64,000 bases of DNA from an uncultured Candidatus Melainabacteria bacterium (GCA_934754515.1 CAKVIG010000003.1:62001-126000); one strand, 5' to 3'; positions 1 to 8,640 are shown, counted from the stretch's first letter. Notes: a model not told the origin generated them from the sequence alone. Made by a program: numbers and translations.

Positions 1-870
1 GACAAGGATTTTTTGAAATATGGCGGAAACACATCTTGCGTGGAAGTTAGAGTCGGCGGACATTTAATTATTTTGGACGCAGGAACCGGTTTAATAAGTT
101 TGGGTAACGAACTTATGCAAAAATACATTGAATCAGGTACTACAATCACAGACAGAACTCCTGTAAAATGTACTATTTTATTGAGCCACATCCACTTAGA
201 CCACATCCAAGGTTTTCCATTCTTCAGACCATGCCATTTGGCATCAACAAGAATGTGTTTGATGGGCGGAGTAAATTACAACGAAACATTAGAAAGCGAA
301 CTTGCTAAACTTTTGTTCACAAAGTCTTTTCCGCTTGATTTAGGCGACATTGCAGCTGATTTGAAAATATTTGATTTGAATGAAACAAACTATATTATTT
401 TCAAGAAAAATGAGATGCCAAAGGTTATAAGAGTTAATGATTTAAAAGAAGGCGATTACACGGACGAGGACGTTGTTATCACTTGTTATAAATCGTATGC
501 TCACCCTCAAAACGGTGTATTTATCTATAAAATAGCTTACAAAGGTAAAACTCTTGTTTATGCAACGGATAAAGAAAGCTATCCTGGCGGTGATAAAAAG
601 TTGGTTAAGTTTGCAAAAGGCTGTGACTTGCTTATCCACGATGCGCAATATTCAACAGAAGATTATTTGAGCATTTATGTTCCAAAACAAGGTTACGGTC
701 ATTCAACTTTTGAAATGGCATTAGATTGTAAAGAACAAGTCGGTGCGAAAAAGCTCGTTTACTTCCATTATGACCCCGGTTATAATGACGAAAAATTAGA
801 TTTGTTGTCTGAAGAATACGCATCAGAAGATGCAATTATGGCCTATGAAGGATTAGAAATCGAATTATAA
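1..870 (+). CDS. MBL-fold metallo-hydrolase, 5' partial
   Basis: Zinc-dependent hydrolase of the metallo-beta-lactamase fold; substrate unknown. The reading frame is open from base 1 and already shows the family's early KYGGNTSCVEV strand, which normally follows about 15 residues of GSRGS-type start, so the true start lies just upstream of the window; the TTG at 13 is not the start. The metal motif SHIHLDH lies at about 184-204, followed by a His near 506 (YAHPQNG), an Asp in YATDKE near 571, and late HDAQYS and GHST histidines. This pattern resembles the PhnP/RNase Z-like phosphodiesterase branch. The stop overlaps the next ATG by one base (TAATG), so it is co-translated with the TPR protein. 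Fold sure, substrate not. Confidence 0.85.
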   Translation, partial: DKDFLKYGGNTSCVEVRVGGHLIILDAGTGLISLGNELMQKYIESGTTITDRTPVKCTILLSHIHLDHIQGFPFFRPCHLASTRMCLMGGVNYNETLESELAKLLFTKSFPLDLGDIAADLKIFDLNETNYIIFKKNEMPKVIRVNDLKEGDYTDEDVVITCYKSYAHPQNGVFIYKIAYKGKTLVYATDKESYPGGDKKLVKFAKGCDLLIHDAQYSTEDYLSIYVPKQGYGHSTFEMALDCKEQVGAKKLVYFHYDPGYNDEKLDLLSEEYASEDAIMAYEGLEIEL

Positions 871-1421
871 TGAAAAAGTTTTTTTCAATATTTTTGTTGT
901 TAATTATGTTTATTTGTTCAGGTTACAGAAAACCTTACAAATATACAATTGATGCAGGCAAAGACGCGTTTTATCACAACAATGTCGGAATAAATTACCT
1001 CAAAGACAGAATTTATTATGCGGCTATTCAGGAGTTTAAAATTGCAATTCAGCTAAGCCCTAACACACAAGCAACGGCGATTTTTAAAAACAATTTAGGT
1101 GAAACTTACACTTTTATCGGCTATCCTGAAATGGCAAGAGTGTGTTTTGAAGACGCGATTAAACTGTACGGATTGAATTTCAAGTATTATCAAAACTTGG
1201 CAGAATGTTATAGAACGCTTGGAATTACAAATACAAAGATGAAAGAGTTAGCTAATTCTAAAAGTCCTTATGACAAAATTATGTTAGGACTTTTGCAAAT
1301 ACAATCAGGCGCGATAAGAAAAGGCGTAATAACATTGGATGATTTATGCACTCAAGAACCAAACTTACTCATTACACCAGCAATTAGACAGTACCTGAAA
1401 GAAGTTACTGCTAAAATGTAA
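870..1421 (+). CDS. TPR-repeat envelope protein
   Basis: Small exported protein of 183 residues. An N-terminal hydrophobic segment (MKKFFSIFLLLIMFICSG) is a signal peptide; a Cys follows it, but MFIC is a poor lipobox, so lipoprotein status is doubtful. Residues about 33-110 form two to three TPR-like helical pairs (YYAAIQEFKIAIQLSPN, ATAIFKNNLGETY, EMARVCFEDAIKLYG), which normally act as protein-binding scaffolds. It starts on the last base of the preceding hydrolase stop codon and depends on that gene's translation. Function unknown; the pairing suggests a shared envelope role. Confidence 0.7.
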   Translation: MKKFFSIFLLLIMFICSGYRKPYKYTIDAGKDAFYHNNVGINYLKDRIYYAAIQEFKIAIQLSPNTQATAIFKNNLGETYTFIGYPEMARVCFEDAIKLYGLNFKYYQNLAECYRTLGITNTKMKELANSKSPYDKIMLGLLQIQSGAIRKGVITLDDLCTQEPNLLITPAIRQYLKEVTAKM

Positions 1422-1440
1422 TTTTTTCTGCTTTTTTAAT

Positions 1441-1824
1441 TTATTTTTTTGCTAATACTTGCCACAAATTACTTAAATTAATTGCTTTTGCATTACCATA
1501 AATTTTTACTACATTTTGGGCAAATGCTCTTTTGAATGTTTGCATTGTATCCAAGTATTTTAAATTTTCCGCAATCTTCTTTGTGTCAGTGTCTTTAGAA
1601 ATAGTTTCTATTACATTTTTAAACTCACTGTCATTAATTGCCATATCTAAATAGGCATTCATTACCGCAATATTCTTTTTTGCTTCCTCGGTTCTATTAA
1701 CTCTATATGGACCGCAAGACATCAATCTATCCACTTGTGCATCCTTAGCAGCTTTTGATGCTTTATTTAATCCATACATAATTTCTCGTTTTCCGTGAAA
1801 TGAAACGTTATTATCAATATTCAT
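1441..1824 (-). CDS. Orphan 127-residue protein with N-terminal F-H-G motif
   Basis: No recognised family. A longer frame opens upstream, but a GGAGG box sits five bases before the ATG at 1824, so the protein starts MNIDNNVSFHGKRE. The opening has a short Asn-rich stretch followed by VSFHGKR, similar to openings of the orphans at 55883-58395 and to an internal stretch of 3291-4667. The rest is helical with many Lys and Ala and ends LWQVLAKK; no signal peptide or membrane segment. A TAGCAA-N16-GTTTTA promoter-like motif lies 22-49 bases upstream and recurs before four other orphan genes. Probably a member of a lineage-specific family. Confidence 0.75.
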   Translation of the reverse strand: MNIDNNVSFHGKREIMYGLNKASKAAKDAQVDRLMSCGPYRVNRTEEAKKNIAVMNAYLDMAINDSEFKNVIETISKDTDTKKIAENLKYLDTMQTFKRAFAQNVVKIYGNAKAINLSNLWQVLAKK

Positions 1825-1845
1825 TTTTACCTCCATATACAATAT

Positions 1846-1873
1846 TAAAACTCATAAATATTTTTTTTTGCTA
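1846..1873 (-). promoter_or_regulatory. TAGCAA-N16-GTTTTA promoter-like motif
   Basis: On the minus strand TAGCAA (1873-1868) and GTTTTA (1851-1846) are separated by 16 bases, upstream of the 127-residue orphan. The same two boxes with 15-16 base spacing occur at 4676-4703, 28472-28498, 32554-32580 and 58433-58459. Confidence 0.6.
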
Positions 1874-1907
1874 TTTGTACTAAAATAATAATATATGGAG
1901 GAAGATT

Positions 1908-2951
1908 ATGACAAAGGTTTTAACAATAGGTAGTGCTACAATGGACGTATTCGTTGAATGCGATGACGCTAATATCGTTTCAGTATGTTCAAAAAACAAA
2001 AATTCAGATTTTATGAGTTATCCTTACGGCTCAAAAATTGATATAACGACATTTTCATCAAATGTAGGCGGCGGCGGCGTTAACACAGCTTGCAATTTTG
2101 ACAATTTAGGTTTTGACACTTCTGCTATCTTTAAAATCGGTAAAGACATCTATTCTGAAGGTATTTTGGATTCATTCAAGCCTCGTGGAGTTAAATTGAA
2201 TAATATTATCCAAAAAGAAGATACATCAACCGGTTTTTCAATTATTTTGGTAAGTTTCCAAGGTGATAGAACAGTTTTGGCTCACAGAGGCGCGAACGCT
2301 GAAATCAGAGAAGACGAAATTAATTATGATGCAATTAAAGATGCTGATTTAATTTATGTTGCACCTCTAAACGGAGAATCCAATAAAGTTCTTGAGCCTA
2401 TTGTTGAATACGCACACCAACAAGGCACAAGAATTTGTTTTAATGCCGGCACAACAAGCATTAAGCGCGGATTTGAACACATAAAAACAATTCTTAAGTC
2501 AGCGCACATAGTTGTTATGAATAAAGAAGAAGCAACCATGACTACAGGCATTCAGGTTAGACCAGATACTAAAACAGAAAAATTCTCTCATGAACTTATT
2601 CATAGAGATGTAAAAAAAATGCTTACAACAATGAAAGTCATGGATTATCAAATTATTGTAATCACTGACGGCGGAAAGGGTGCTTACGCTTATGACGGAC
2701 AAAAATTCTATTTCTGCCCTGTATTTCCTTCTCCTGTTGTTTCAACTCTTGGAGCAGGAGATGCGTTTGCATCAACATTCTGCGCGGCATTGGAAAGAAC
2801 AAAATTAAATGTTGGTTTATCTTTAATGTACGCGTCAGTAAACTCTTCTTGCGTTGTTTCAGAATTCGGTGCAACAGAAGGTTTGGCTACATTTAATCAA
2901 ATAGAAGCTAAATTGCAAGCAAATTCTGATTATACGTATTTGGAAGGATAG
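1908..2951 (+). CDS. PfkB-family carbohydrate/nucleoside kinase
   Basis: Cytoplasmic ATP-dependent kinase of the ribokinase/PfkB family, 347 residues, the usual length. The substrate-side motif GGGGVNTACNFDNLG is at 54-68 and the C-terminal ATP/anion-hole signature TLGAGDAF at 280-287, with D285 as the expected catalytic base. The usual Asp-Thr before the Gly-rich turn reads Ser-Thr-Leu. The start is set by GGAGGA seven bases before ATG. It is a single-gene unit closed by a strong terminator at 2975. The substrate (sugar, adenosine or other) cannot be told from sequence. Confidence 0.9.
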   Translation: MTKVLTIGSATMDVFVECDDANIVSVCSKNKNSDFMSYPYGSKIDITTFSSNVGGGGVNTACNFDNLGFDTSAIFKIGKDIYSEGILDSFKPRGVKLNNIIQKEDTSTGFSIILVSFQGDRTVLAHRGANAEIREDEINYDAIKDADLIYVAPLNGESNKVLEPIVEYAHQQGTRICFNAGTTSIKRGFEHIKTILKSAHIVVMNKEEATMTTGIQVRPDTKTEKFSHELIHRDVKKMLTTMKVMDYQIIVITDGGKGAYAYDGQKFYFCPVFPSPVVSTLGAGDAFASTFCAALERTKLNVGLSLMYASVNSSCVVSEFGATEGLATFNQIEAKLQANSDYTYLEG

Positions 2952-2974
2952 TTTTTATTTTTCGAAAATTTGGA

Positions 2975-3012
2975 AACAAAAGAGGTGTTTAAAACACCTC
3001 TTTTGTTTTGTT
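2975..3012 (+). terminator. Rho-independent terminator after the PfkB kinase
   Basis: A perfect 15-bp stem (ACAAAAGAGGTGTTT and its complement) with almost no loop, ending in a T-rich tail. Confidence 0.9.
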
Positions 3013-3013
3013 A

Positions 3014-3283
3014 ATAACACCCTCTCCTGCCTTCGGCACCCTCCCCCAAGAGCACTACTGTCCAGTAATAATAAGTGCACGCAACCCCCTTCCCTTATTA
3101 GGGAAGGATGGGATGGGTATTAACTCGTAGAGAATAATCTATAACATATTTGCTGCAACCCACCCGCATCTGTAACGCTCAGCATAGCTTCGCTAACAGC
3201 TGCGACCTCCCTATTCATGGAGGTTAATGAGCAACTTGCTATTACCGGACAGTAGTACCCGCCAAGGCAGGAGAGGGTGTTAT
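3014..3283. repeat. 270-bp palindromic element with 18-bp perfect terminal inverted repeats
   Basis: The ends ATAACACCCTCTCCTGCC (3014-3031) and its exact complement (3266-3283) bound the gap. Inside are imperfect arms around an ACTACTGTCC core, a CCCTTATTAGGG hairpin and a segment 3157-3211 (CCCGCATCTGTAACGCTC onward) that recurs inverted at 42101-42155. GC is visibly higher than in neighbouring genes and there is no coding capacity. It looks like a composite MITE-type intergenic repeat and fills the gap between two convergent genes. Confidence 0.75.
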
Positions 3284-3290
3284 ATCCTTT

Positions 3291-4667
3291 TTAAGCACTT
3301 TTCTTTCTCATATCTTGAAACTCATTAATCCCAACTTCCCAGCTGTCTTGGTATTTAAAATCTCTTGACGCAATTTCGTCAGGTAAACCGGCATGATGAA
3401 TTTTTGGTAAAAGTTCTTTTTCAGTCATTTCAATTGGAGCAGAAATATCATCGTCTGAATCTTGGCAAATAAATACTCCTTCACCTTTTGCGTTAACTTT
3501 ATGTCCCACAATTGTTATTTCATGTCCGGCTAAACGGTTATCATTATCAGGATCAGGCCAAGTATAACCGATAATTATATTGTGTCCCATTTTCAATGTA
3601 TCTAACAATTCTTTTTTGATTGTTGCAAAATCTTTTTCATAACCACACAAACGTCCGTTTTCATCAACCTTTTGATAAGTTACTGATGTTGTATTTTTAT
3701 CTTCTACAACTGATTCAACATAAGTTTTTTCAAAGTCAATCAAACCACCGTCTTCTTGCGTCCATTCGTTTGGTGCACGCTTATCAGTCAATGAATTATA
3801 AGTTTGTTGAGAACCCAATTGCATAAGAGTAGATTGCATTAATACATCAATAATCGAACGCTCGCCTTTATCTCTGTTACCGTTTTGAATTCTTGCTCTG
3901 ATTATTGCATTCTCATCAGGTTTTAATAAAATATCTGCTGTTTCAAAATTATTTATCTTATGCGGCGTCTTAAATGTTTTTAAAAGCCAAATTGCATCAT
4001 TCGATTTCTTTGACAAATTGTCCATTTGAATAGTTTTTACAACTTCATTTTTAGGAGAAGTTAAGCCTTCTACCATTCTGAAAAATTCTGCAGTATGTTT
4101 TGTCGCTAAATCAAATTCAATACTTGCTGCAGGACAAGTTCCCGTGTGCATATTATCTAATTCCCAACGAGTTTTTGCAATTTCATTAGGATCTTCCGAT
4201 AAATTTGTTATCAGACCTATAATTTGACGTTTATATTGACTTGGAATATCTTCACAAGTTTGAGTAATCACATAAGGATTAGCCAAAATATCCAAACATT
4301 CTTTTAAAATTGCAACTTTATCCAACCCAGGATCACGTTCTTCTTTTATAATCTTATGCAAATTATCAAGCACCGTGCTTCTATCATTAGAATTATTTTT
4401 CAACAATTGTCCTGATTTAAGAGCAAATTCAAGTTTTTTTCTGTATGGAAGCTCCAATTCATTTGATAAATCTTCGTATTTTTTACGTTCATCTTTATTA
4501 GCTAAAGAAGTCCTTATTGTGACAGCACTGGTATAAGCCTGTGCTTTAAATGCAGGAGCTTGAGGTTTATCACTCTGAATTTGTGAAGCATTTGATGCTG
4601 CGCTTTTCTTTTTCACCGGCGCAGTTTGATAAATATTATTTAAATTTTGTAATTGCACACTATCCAT
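3291..4667 (-). CDS. Orphan, possible papain/C39-like cysteine peptidase
   Basis: 458 residues, no family recognised with certainty. The N-terminal ~45 residues are low-complexity and polar and contain PAFKAQA (38-44), similar to the short F-K-A motif of other orphans here; no signal peptide. Features suggesting a cysteine-peptidase fold: TGTCPAASIEF with C178 at a helix start, GHNIIIGYTW, then GHEITIVG with H382 in a strand, and D403 shortly after in CQDSDDD. That Cys-His-Asp order matches papain/C39 folds; the enzymatic call is inference. The ATG at 4667 has no ribosome binding site, and the TAGCAA/GTTTT motif ends eight bases before it. Alternatively a non-enzymatic secreted effector. Confidence 0.65.
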   Translation of the reverse strand: MDSVQLQNLNNIYQTAPVKKKSAASNASQIQSDKPQAPAFKAQAYTSAVTIRTSLANKDERKKYEDLSNELELPYRKKLEFALKSGQLLKNNSNDRSTVLDNLHKIIKEERDPGLDKVAILKECLDILANPYVITQTCEDIPSQYKRQIIGLITNLSEDPNEIAKTRWELDNMHTGTCPAASIEFDLATKHTAEFFRMVEGLTSPKNEVVKTIQMDNLSKKSNDAIWLLKTFKTPHKINNFETADILLKPDENAIIRARIQNGNRDKGERSIIDVLMQSTLMQLGSQQTYNSLTDKRAPNEWTQEDGGLIDFEKTYVESVVEDKNTTSVTYQKVDENGRLCGYEKDFATIKKELLDTLKMGHNIIIGYTWPDPDNDNRLAGHEITIVGHKVNAKGEGVFICQDSDDDISAPIEMTEKELLPKIHHAGLPDEIASRDFKYQDSWEVGINEFQDMRKKSA

Positions 4668-4675
4668 ACTTATAT

Positions 4676-4703
4676 AAAAACAATCTATTAATGAAACTTG
4701 CTA
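4676..4703 (-). promoter_or_regulatory. TAGCAA-N16-GTTTTT promoter-like motif
   Basis: Minus-strand TAGCAA (4703-4698) and GTTTTT (4681-4676) with 16-base spacing. The downstream ATG at 4667 follows within nine bases, which would give a leaderless mRNA if GTTTT acts as the -10 element. Confidence 0.55.
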
Positions 4704-4928
4704 TTTTGTAAAGTTTTATTAATATCAACAACAAGAAAAAAATTCTTGCAATCATTTTTTCAGGTGCTATTATCAATAAGGACTTAAATAAAATTTAAGC
4801 AGAGTTTTTAAGAACATTAAAATTTTAGGATATAGATAGTCAAACACATTTAGCCGACGTAATTTCCAAGGGAAATTTATGAAAATTTGGTGTTCAAAAA
4901 AAAGAGAGAAAATAGGAGAAAAGGAAAA

Positions 4929-5798
4929 ATGGAAGAAGAAAAAGTAATTTCCACACAAGACAGCTTAACTCCTAGTGCCACTGTTCACGAGCTTAGTGAC
5001 AGCGTTATGACAGGAAAAGCTGATTTTAGTAAGACTAAAATGTTTACATTAGCAATTGCAGCAGGTGCATTTATCGCATTTGGTGCTCAAGTATCATTAA
5101 CAGTTATGACTGGCGACTCAATGATGGGTTGGGGCTTCACAAAACTTATCGGAGCTATGACATTCGCTACAGGTTTGATGATTGTTGCATTAACAGGTGC
5201 TGAATTGTTCACTGGTAACGTAATGATGACTTTCGCAGTTTTAGAAAAGAAAGTTAGCCTTCTTAAATTATTAAGAAGCTGGACTATTGTTTATATTGCA
5301 AACTTCTTAGGCTCTATCCTTGTTGCAGGCTTGATATTTGGTGCCGGCATGGGACATAATGGTGGCGACGCAGTAGGTGTTACAGCAATGCAAACAGCTT
5401 TCTCAAAAATTAATTTAACTTTTGGTGAAGCATTCTTTAGAGGTATTCTTTGTAACTGGTTAGTTTGTTTAGCAATCTTCATGGCTTCAACTTCTAAACG
5501 TGTTATTGGTAAGATTTTTGCAATCTTCTTCCCAATCATGACATTCGTTGCTTCAGGTTATGAACACAGTGTTGCAAACATGTTCTTTATTCCAAACGGA
5601 TTATTGATGAAACACTTCCCATCAATCGTTGCTGCTTCAGGCATGACTCCTGATCAATTAGCAACAATGACTTGGAAAGGCTTCTTCTTACACAACCTAC
5701 TTCCTGTTACTTGCGGTAACATTGTAGGTGCTTTTGTATTTGTTGTTCTATTATTCTGGACAGCATACTTAAGAGAAGAACACAGACATCAACATTAG
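4929..5798 (+). CDS. focA: FocA/NirC-family formate-nitrite channel
   Basis: Inner-membrane pentameric channel of the FNT family moving formate (or nitrite/hydrosulfide). Six hydrophobic segments span about 30-285, with family signatures LTGAELFTGNVMM and GILCNWLVCLAIFMAS. Fermenters use it to export formate from pyruvate formate-lyase; no pfl gene is in view. The start is placed at MEEEKV because AGGAGA and AAGGA precede that ATG; an upstream TTG frame with a Lys/Arg-rich extension lacks support. A 22-codon frame at 4879-4947 with AAGGGA before its ATG overlaps the start and could couple translation, but is unproven. A terminator follows the stop directly. Formate is the likeliest substrate. 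Confidence 0.9.
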   Translation: MEEEKVISTQDSLTPSATVHELSDSVMTGKADFSKTKMFTLAIAAGAFIAFGAQVSLTVMTGDSMMGWGFTKLIGAMTFATGLMIVALTGAELFTGNVMMTFAVLEKKVSLLKLLRSWTIVYIANFLGSILVAGLIFGAGMGHNGGDAVGVTAMQTAFSKINLTFGEAFFRGILCNWLVCLAIFMASTSKRVIGKIFAIFFPIMTFVASGYEHSVANMFFIPNGLLMKHFPSIVAASGMTPDQLATMTWKGFFLHNLLPVTCGNIVGAFVFVVLLFWTAYLREEHRHQH

Positions 5799-5807
5799 TT
5801 TAGTTAA

Positions 5808-5847
5808 AAAAGGCCAATTCTTAGTTTGTAAGAATTGGTCTTTTTTT
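5808..5847 (+). terminator. Terminator after focA
   Basis: The stem GGCCAATTCTTA / TAAGAATTGGTC with a 5-base loop, followed by seven T. Confidence 0.88.
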
Positions 5848-5854
5848 GTATAAT
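5826..5854 (+). promoter_or_regulatory. Promoter of the porin gene, inside the focA terminator
   Basis: TTGTAA (5826-5831), 17-base spacer, TATAAT (5849-5854). The predicted start near 5861 leaves only about four bases before the porin ATG, which has no ribosome binding site. Confidence 0.55.
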
Positions 5855-5864
5855 ATGTAAGAAT

Positions 5865-7085
5865 ATGAATATGAAGAAAAAGATTTTACTGGCATTAATA
5901 GCAATTTTATTAACCTCACCTGCGTGGGCAAAAAATAAAGAACAAAAATTAGAAGAAGTTGTACTTGATGTACCGCAAGAAGAAATGAATGTGGAAGAAG
6001 TACCTCAAGCAATTTCTGTTACAGAAGAAAAAACTCCGCAAGAAAAAAGTTTAAAAGAAAAACTTCAAGATGTTTATCACTTAGAAGTATATAAATATGA
6101 CAAACCAACATATCTTTTACAGGATGTTTTGACTCATAAATTTGATGAAGATTCTGTATGGGATAGAACTCAATTATGGGCTGGTTACAACGGTGACATC
6201 GGACTTCAATTTAATGAAGGCGGAATGCACCGTGAACATACAACAAACCATTATGATATCAATACCATTAACGTTGGTTATGATGGTTTCTTAAAGAATA
6301 ATAATGGTGATTTTAGAATTATGTTTAATTTCTCACCATTATCAGAAAGAAACTGGGTGGAAAATTTATTTGCTGATATGTACATCGCAACAAACAAAAT
6401 TCCTCACCACAGAATTTTAATCGGTAACTCTCGTCCGCCTGTTGGTTTAGAAGGTGCTTACGGTCCGTTTGTATTGCCATTCTTGGCTCGTTCACAAATA
6501 TCCAGAAACTTTGGTACAGTTCGTAAACTTGGGGCTAAAGTTGCAGGAACATACAGCTTGATGGATTATGACTTTGGTGTTTATAGTTCGGATACTTATT
6601 TCCAAGAATTTTTCCCCGGGGCAGAATTTATTGGTAGAGTTGACTTAAAACCGCTTGGAAAAACTGATGGCAGATATGGTAAATTGCTTGTTGGCGGCAG
6701 CATGGACGCAGGTCACAGAGATAATAATTTCTGCGTAGTAGGTGCGCATGTCCAATATGAATACAAAAGATTTATGGCAAATTTTGAATGGGCGCAAGCT
6801 AACGGTTACAACGGTACGGCAGGTTATTCAACCGATAAGCACGCAAGTGGTTTTTACGCAACTGTTGCATATATGTTGACGAAAAAACTTCAAATCTTAG
6901 CGAGATATGATGAATTTGATCCAAACAGAGAAATTGCAAACAACAATAAACGTGAATATTCTGTTGGTCTAAATTACTTTGTAAAAGGTCAAGGTTTGAA
7001 ATTTATTCTGAACTATGTATTCTGTCAAAACGATGCTGCAAAAGATTCACACAGAATAATGTTAGGTACACAGCTTTTAATATAG
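5865..7085 (+). CDS. Outer-membrane porin, phosphate-selective O/P type
   Basis: Beta-barrel porin of about 406 residues. The signal peptide MKKKILLALIAILLTSPAWA is followed by an acidic Glu/Val-rich linker to about residue 75, then a barrel of alternating hydrophobic strands with aromatic girdles (WDRTQLWAGYNGDIGLQF, FRIMFNFSP, RYDEFDPN) ending in a typical C-terminal strand (RIMLGTQLLI). The order matches the Porin_O_P family, usually trimeric channels for phosphate or other anions; specificity here is unknown. Two in-frame ATGs (5865 and 5871) are possible; neither has a Shine-Dalgarno, and the promoter at 5826-5854 predicts an almost leaderless mRNA. Confidence 0.82.
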   Translation: MNMKKKILLALIAILLTSPAWAKNKEQKLEEVVLDVPQEEMNVEEVPQAISVTEEKTPQEKSLKEKLQDVYHLEVYKYDKPTYLLQDVLTHKFDEDSVWDRTQLWAGYNGDIGLQFNEGGMHREHTTNHYDINTINVGYDGFLKNNNGDFRIMFNFSPLSERNWVENLFADMYIATNKIPHHRILIGNSRPPVGLEGAYGPFVLPFLARSQISRNFGTVRKLGAKVAGTYSLMDYDFGVYSSDTYFQEFFPGAEFIGRVDLKPLGKTDGRYGKLLVGGSMDAGHRDNNFCVVGAHVQYEYKRFMANFEWAQANGYNGTAGYSTDKHASGFYATVAYMLTKKLQILARYDEFDPNREIANNNKREYSVGLNYFVKGQGLKFILNYVFCQNDAAKDSHRIMLGTQLLI

Positions 7086-7101
7086 TACTCATATAGGTTT
7101 C

Positions 7102-7119
7102 GTTACAAACTGTTACACA
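7102..7119 (+). promoter_or_regulatory. HLR1-like (RpaB-type) box
   Basis: GTTACAAACTGTTACACA: two GTTACA half-sites ten bases apart, matching the cyanobacterial HLR1 consensus except for one base in the last pair. It lies about -58 to -41 from the start predicted by the promoter at 7125-7154. Confidence 0.5.
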
Positions 7120-7124
7120 TCATG

Positions 7125-7154
7125 TTTACATTAAAATCATGTTGAGTGTACAAT
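7125..7154 (+). promoter_or_regulatory. Promoter of the 214-residue orphan
   Basis: TTTACA (7125-7130), 18-base spacer, TACAAT (7149-7154), just downstream of the HLR1-like box. Confidence 0.55.
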
Positions 7155-7176
7155 TATATAAGGAGGCTTTATAAAT

Positions 7177-7821
7177 TTGAGTAAAGGCTACGAAAATTTT
7201 AATAACTCAGAAACATCTTTCAGAAAATCCACACTAATCCAAGAACGCATCGGGCTTGTTTCTACCCACATGTACAAACAATTCTTGGATTATCAGCATG
7301 CAACACTAAACACTGCTGAAATTTTTGTGGAAATGATTGATAACCTTAAAGCCATAGCGGATTCTTTAAAACAATCTTTTGCAGCAAGAGGAATTACTAC
7401 TGAAAATATTTATGTAGACTATGACAAAGACAAGACTGTAGCAGTAGTCAATATTCTTTGGCATACAATCAGTCTTACTACAAGATGTAATTACGAACCT
7501 CAGGCATTATTTAGAGAAAGTGCCCCTCCAATGTTTTCCGGTCGTATTATGGCGATTAACGGGAACTATAACGAGTTAATGGAAGGTATAACTTCAAGAA
7601 ATCAGATGATGGAAGTACTTTTAGATAAAGAAGTTGCCTCACTGTTTGTGCCGGCTGATAAAACACAAAATTCTATTTTTAAAATCAGACATTTATCCAA
7701 TAGGGAATTTTTCTTGAACAACACGGATTCATCAAGAGAATTTGTATTAAAAGTTGTTGAAACAATTTGCGGTGGCGGTTTGTACCACGAAGAAGGTTCA
7801 AGAAAAAGTTTTAATATCTAA
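7177..7821 (+). CDS. Orphan 214-residue cytoplasmic protein (TTG start)
   Basis: No recognised family. It starts at TTG with a full AGGAGG box ten bases upstream. There is no signal peptide or membrane helix. The N-terminal half is helical (MYKQFLDYQHATLNTAEIFVEMIDNLKAIADSLKQ); the middle has alternating strands (VDYDKDKTVAVVNILWHTISLTTRC); the C-terminal half carries SIFKIRHLSNREFFL and a glycine-rich CGGGLYHEEGS end. Its promoter carries an HLR1-like box, so it may answer to an RpaB-type response regulator. Single-gene unit. Function unknown. Confidence 0.75.
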   Translation: MSKGYENFNNSETSFRKSTLIQERIGLVSTHMYKQFLDYQHATLNTAEIFVEMIDNLKAIADSLKQSFAARGITTENIYVDYDKDKTVAVVNILWHTISLTTRCNYEPQALFRESAPPMFSGRIMAINGNYNELMEGITSRNQMMEVLLDKEVASLFVPADKTQNSIFKIRHLSNREFFLNNTDSSREFVLKVVETICGGGLYHEEGSRKSFNI

Positions 7822-7847
7822 ATTTCATTCCTTATATAGTTAAATAC

Positions 7848-7865
7848 TTTACAAAACTTAACAAA
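7848..7865 (+). promoter_or_regulatory. Degenerate HLR1-like box
   Basis: TTTACAAAACTTAACAAA differs from the HLR1 consensus at one base in the second half-site. A TATATA -10 candidate at 7897-7902 puts it at about -60 to -43, the same place as the better boxes. Confidence 0.35.
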
Positions 7866-7917
7866 AAGGTCAAATTTTTGAAGTATTTAAACTTTATATA
7901 TATAAGAGGATAGAACT

Positions 7918-8442
7918 ATGTCATTAGTAACCAACAATTCTGAACAAGCTAAAGTTTGGGTTAACGGTCAATATTTACCGGCAACCAAAGCTTCTAATGG
8001 CGAATGGTTTGTCGTAATTGACGGCAAAAGAGTTAAGGTTGATAAAAACGATTTATTTGGTCTAAATAGTAATTTAACAGAACATCCTCAAAGACTTGTA
8101 AATTATTATGATAAATTAATTGCTGAAAATAATGAAAAAATAGATTACTTAAAGGCAAAGGGCGAAGCTTTAAAAGCTCAATTTAAAGGTGTACAAAAAC
8201 AATATTATGGATTATTAAGTAAATTCGGCGTTGACAAATACTCTGACATTGACGATGAAGCTCAAAAAGCTGAAGCAAAGAAATTTTATTCAGATTTGTC
8301 AGATTTAAGAATGGCAAAAACTGCAAATTCAAATCGTGAATATTCTGCATACATGACAGCATTTGATTATGCTTTAGAAAAAGGCAATTGGCAAAATCAA
8401 TTAAATTTAGCTGAACATGTTCAAAATTCTATTTGGAGTTAG
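7918..8442 (+). CDS. Orphan 174-residue protein
   Basis: No recognised family. ATG preceded by GAGGA at 7906-7910. Residues about 11-45 look like a small beta domain (AKVWVNGQYLPATKASNGEWFVVIDGKRVKV); about 60-110 form an amphipathic, probably coiled-coil helix (NYYDKLIAENNEKIDYLKAKGEALKAQFKGVQKQYY); the C-terminal part is also helical. No export signal. Followed by a repeat-filled gap with no downstream partner. Function unknown. Confidence 0.75.
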   Translation: MSLVTNNSEQAKVWVNGQYLPATKASNGEWFVVIDGKRVKVDKNDLFGLNSNLTEHPQRLVNYYDKLIAENNEKIDYLKAKGEALKAQFKGVQKQYYGLLSKFGVDKYSDIDDEAQKAEAKKFYSDLSDLRMAKTANSNREYSAYMTAFDYALEKGNWQNQLNLAEHVQNSIWS

Positions 8443-8456
8443 ATAAACTATTGTTA

Positions 8457-8640
8457 ATGGTGCAAAAAATTGCACCCTACCGACTAGTGAACGACAATCG
8501 CGCCACGAACGTGCAGCGATTAGCTGCGATAGTGAGCGTAAGAGTGCAGGCTCAGCCTGCTACATCCATTTTATCTAACGCTCGTAAGAGCGTAGAGAGC
8601 GGTAGCGCGTTTTCTCTTTCATTTCGTTCTTTTCTGGGGT
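8457..8640. repeat. Composite palindromic intergenic repeat
   Basis: The gap 8443-8792 holds no gene. It opens with a palindrome (GGTGCAAAAAATTGCACC, 8459-8476) whose 23-base extended form recurs inverted at 61705-61727. It continues with small inverted repeats (CAGGCTCAGCCTG, ACGCTCGTAAGAGCGT) and an ACGCGTTTTCTC-type GC-richer segment. A pyrimidine-rich run near 8612-8635 and a purine-rich run near 8708-8725 are roughly complementary. Translation across it gives a repeat-like nonsense frame. Confidence 0.6.

Noticed and set aside
4879..4947. A 22-codon frame with AAGGGA upstream, overlapping the focA start.
   Set aside because: Very short, Lys-only composition; kept only as a remark on focA.
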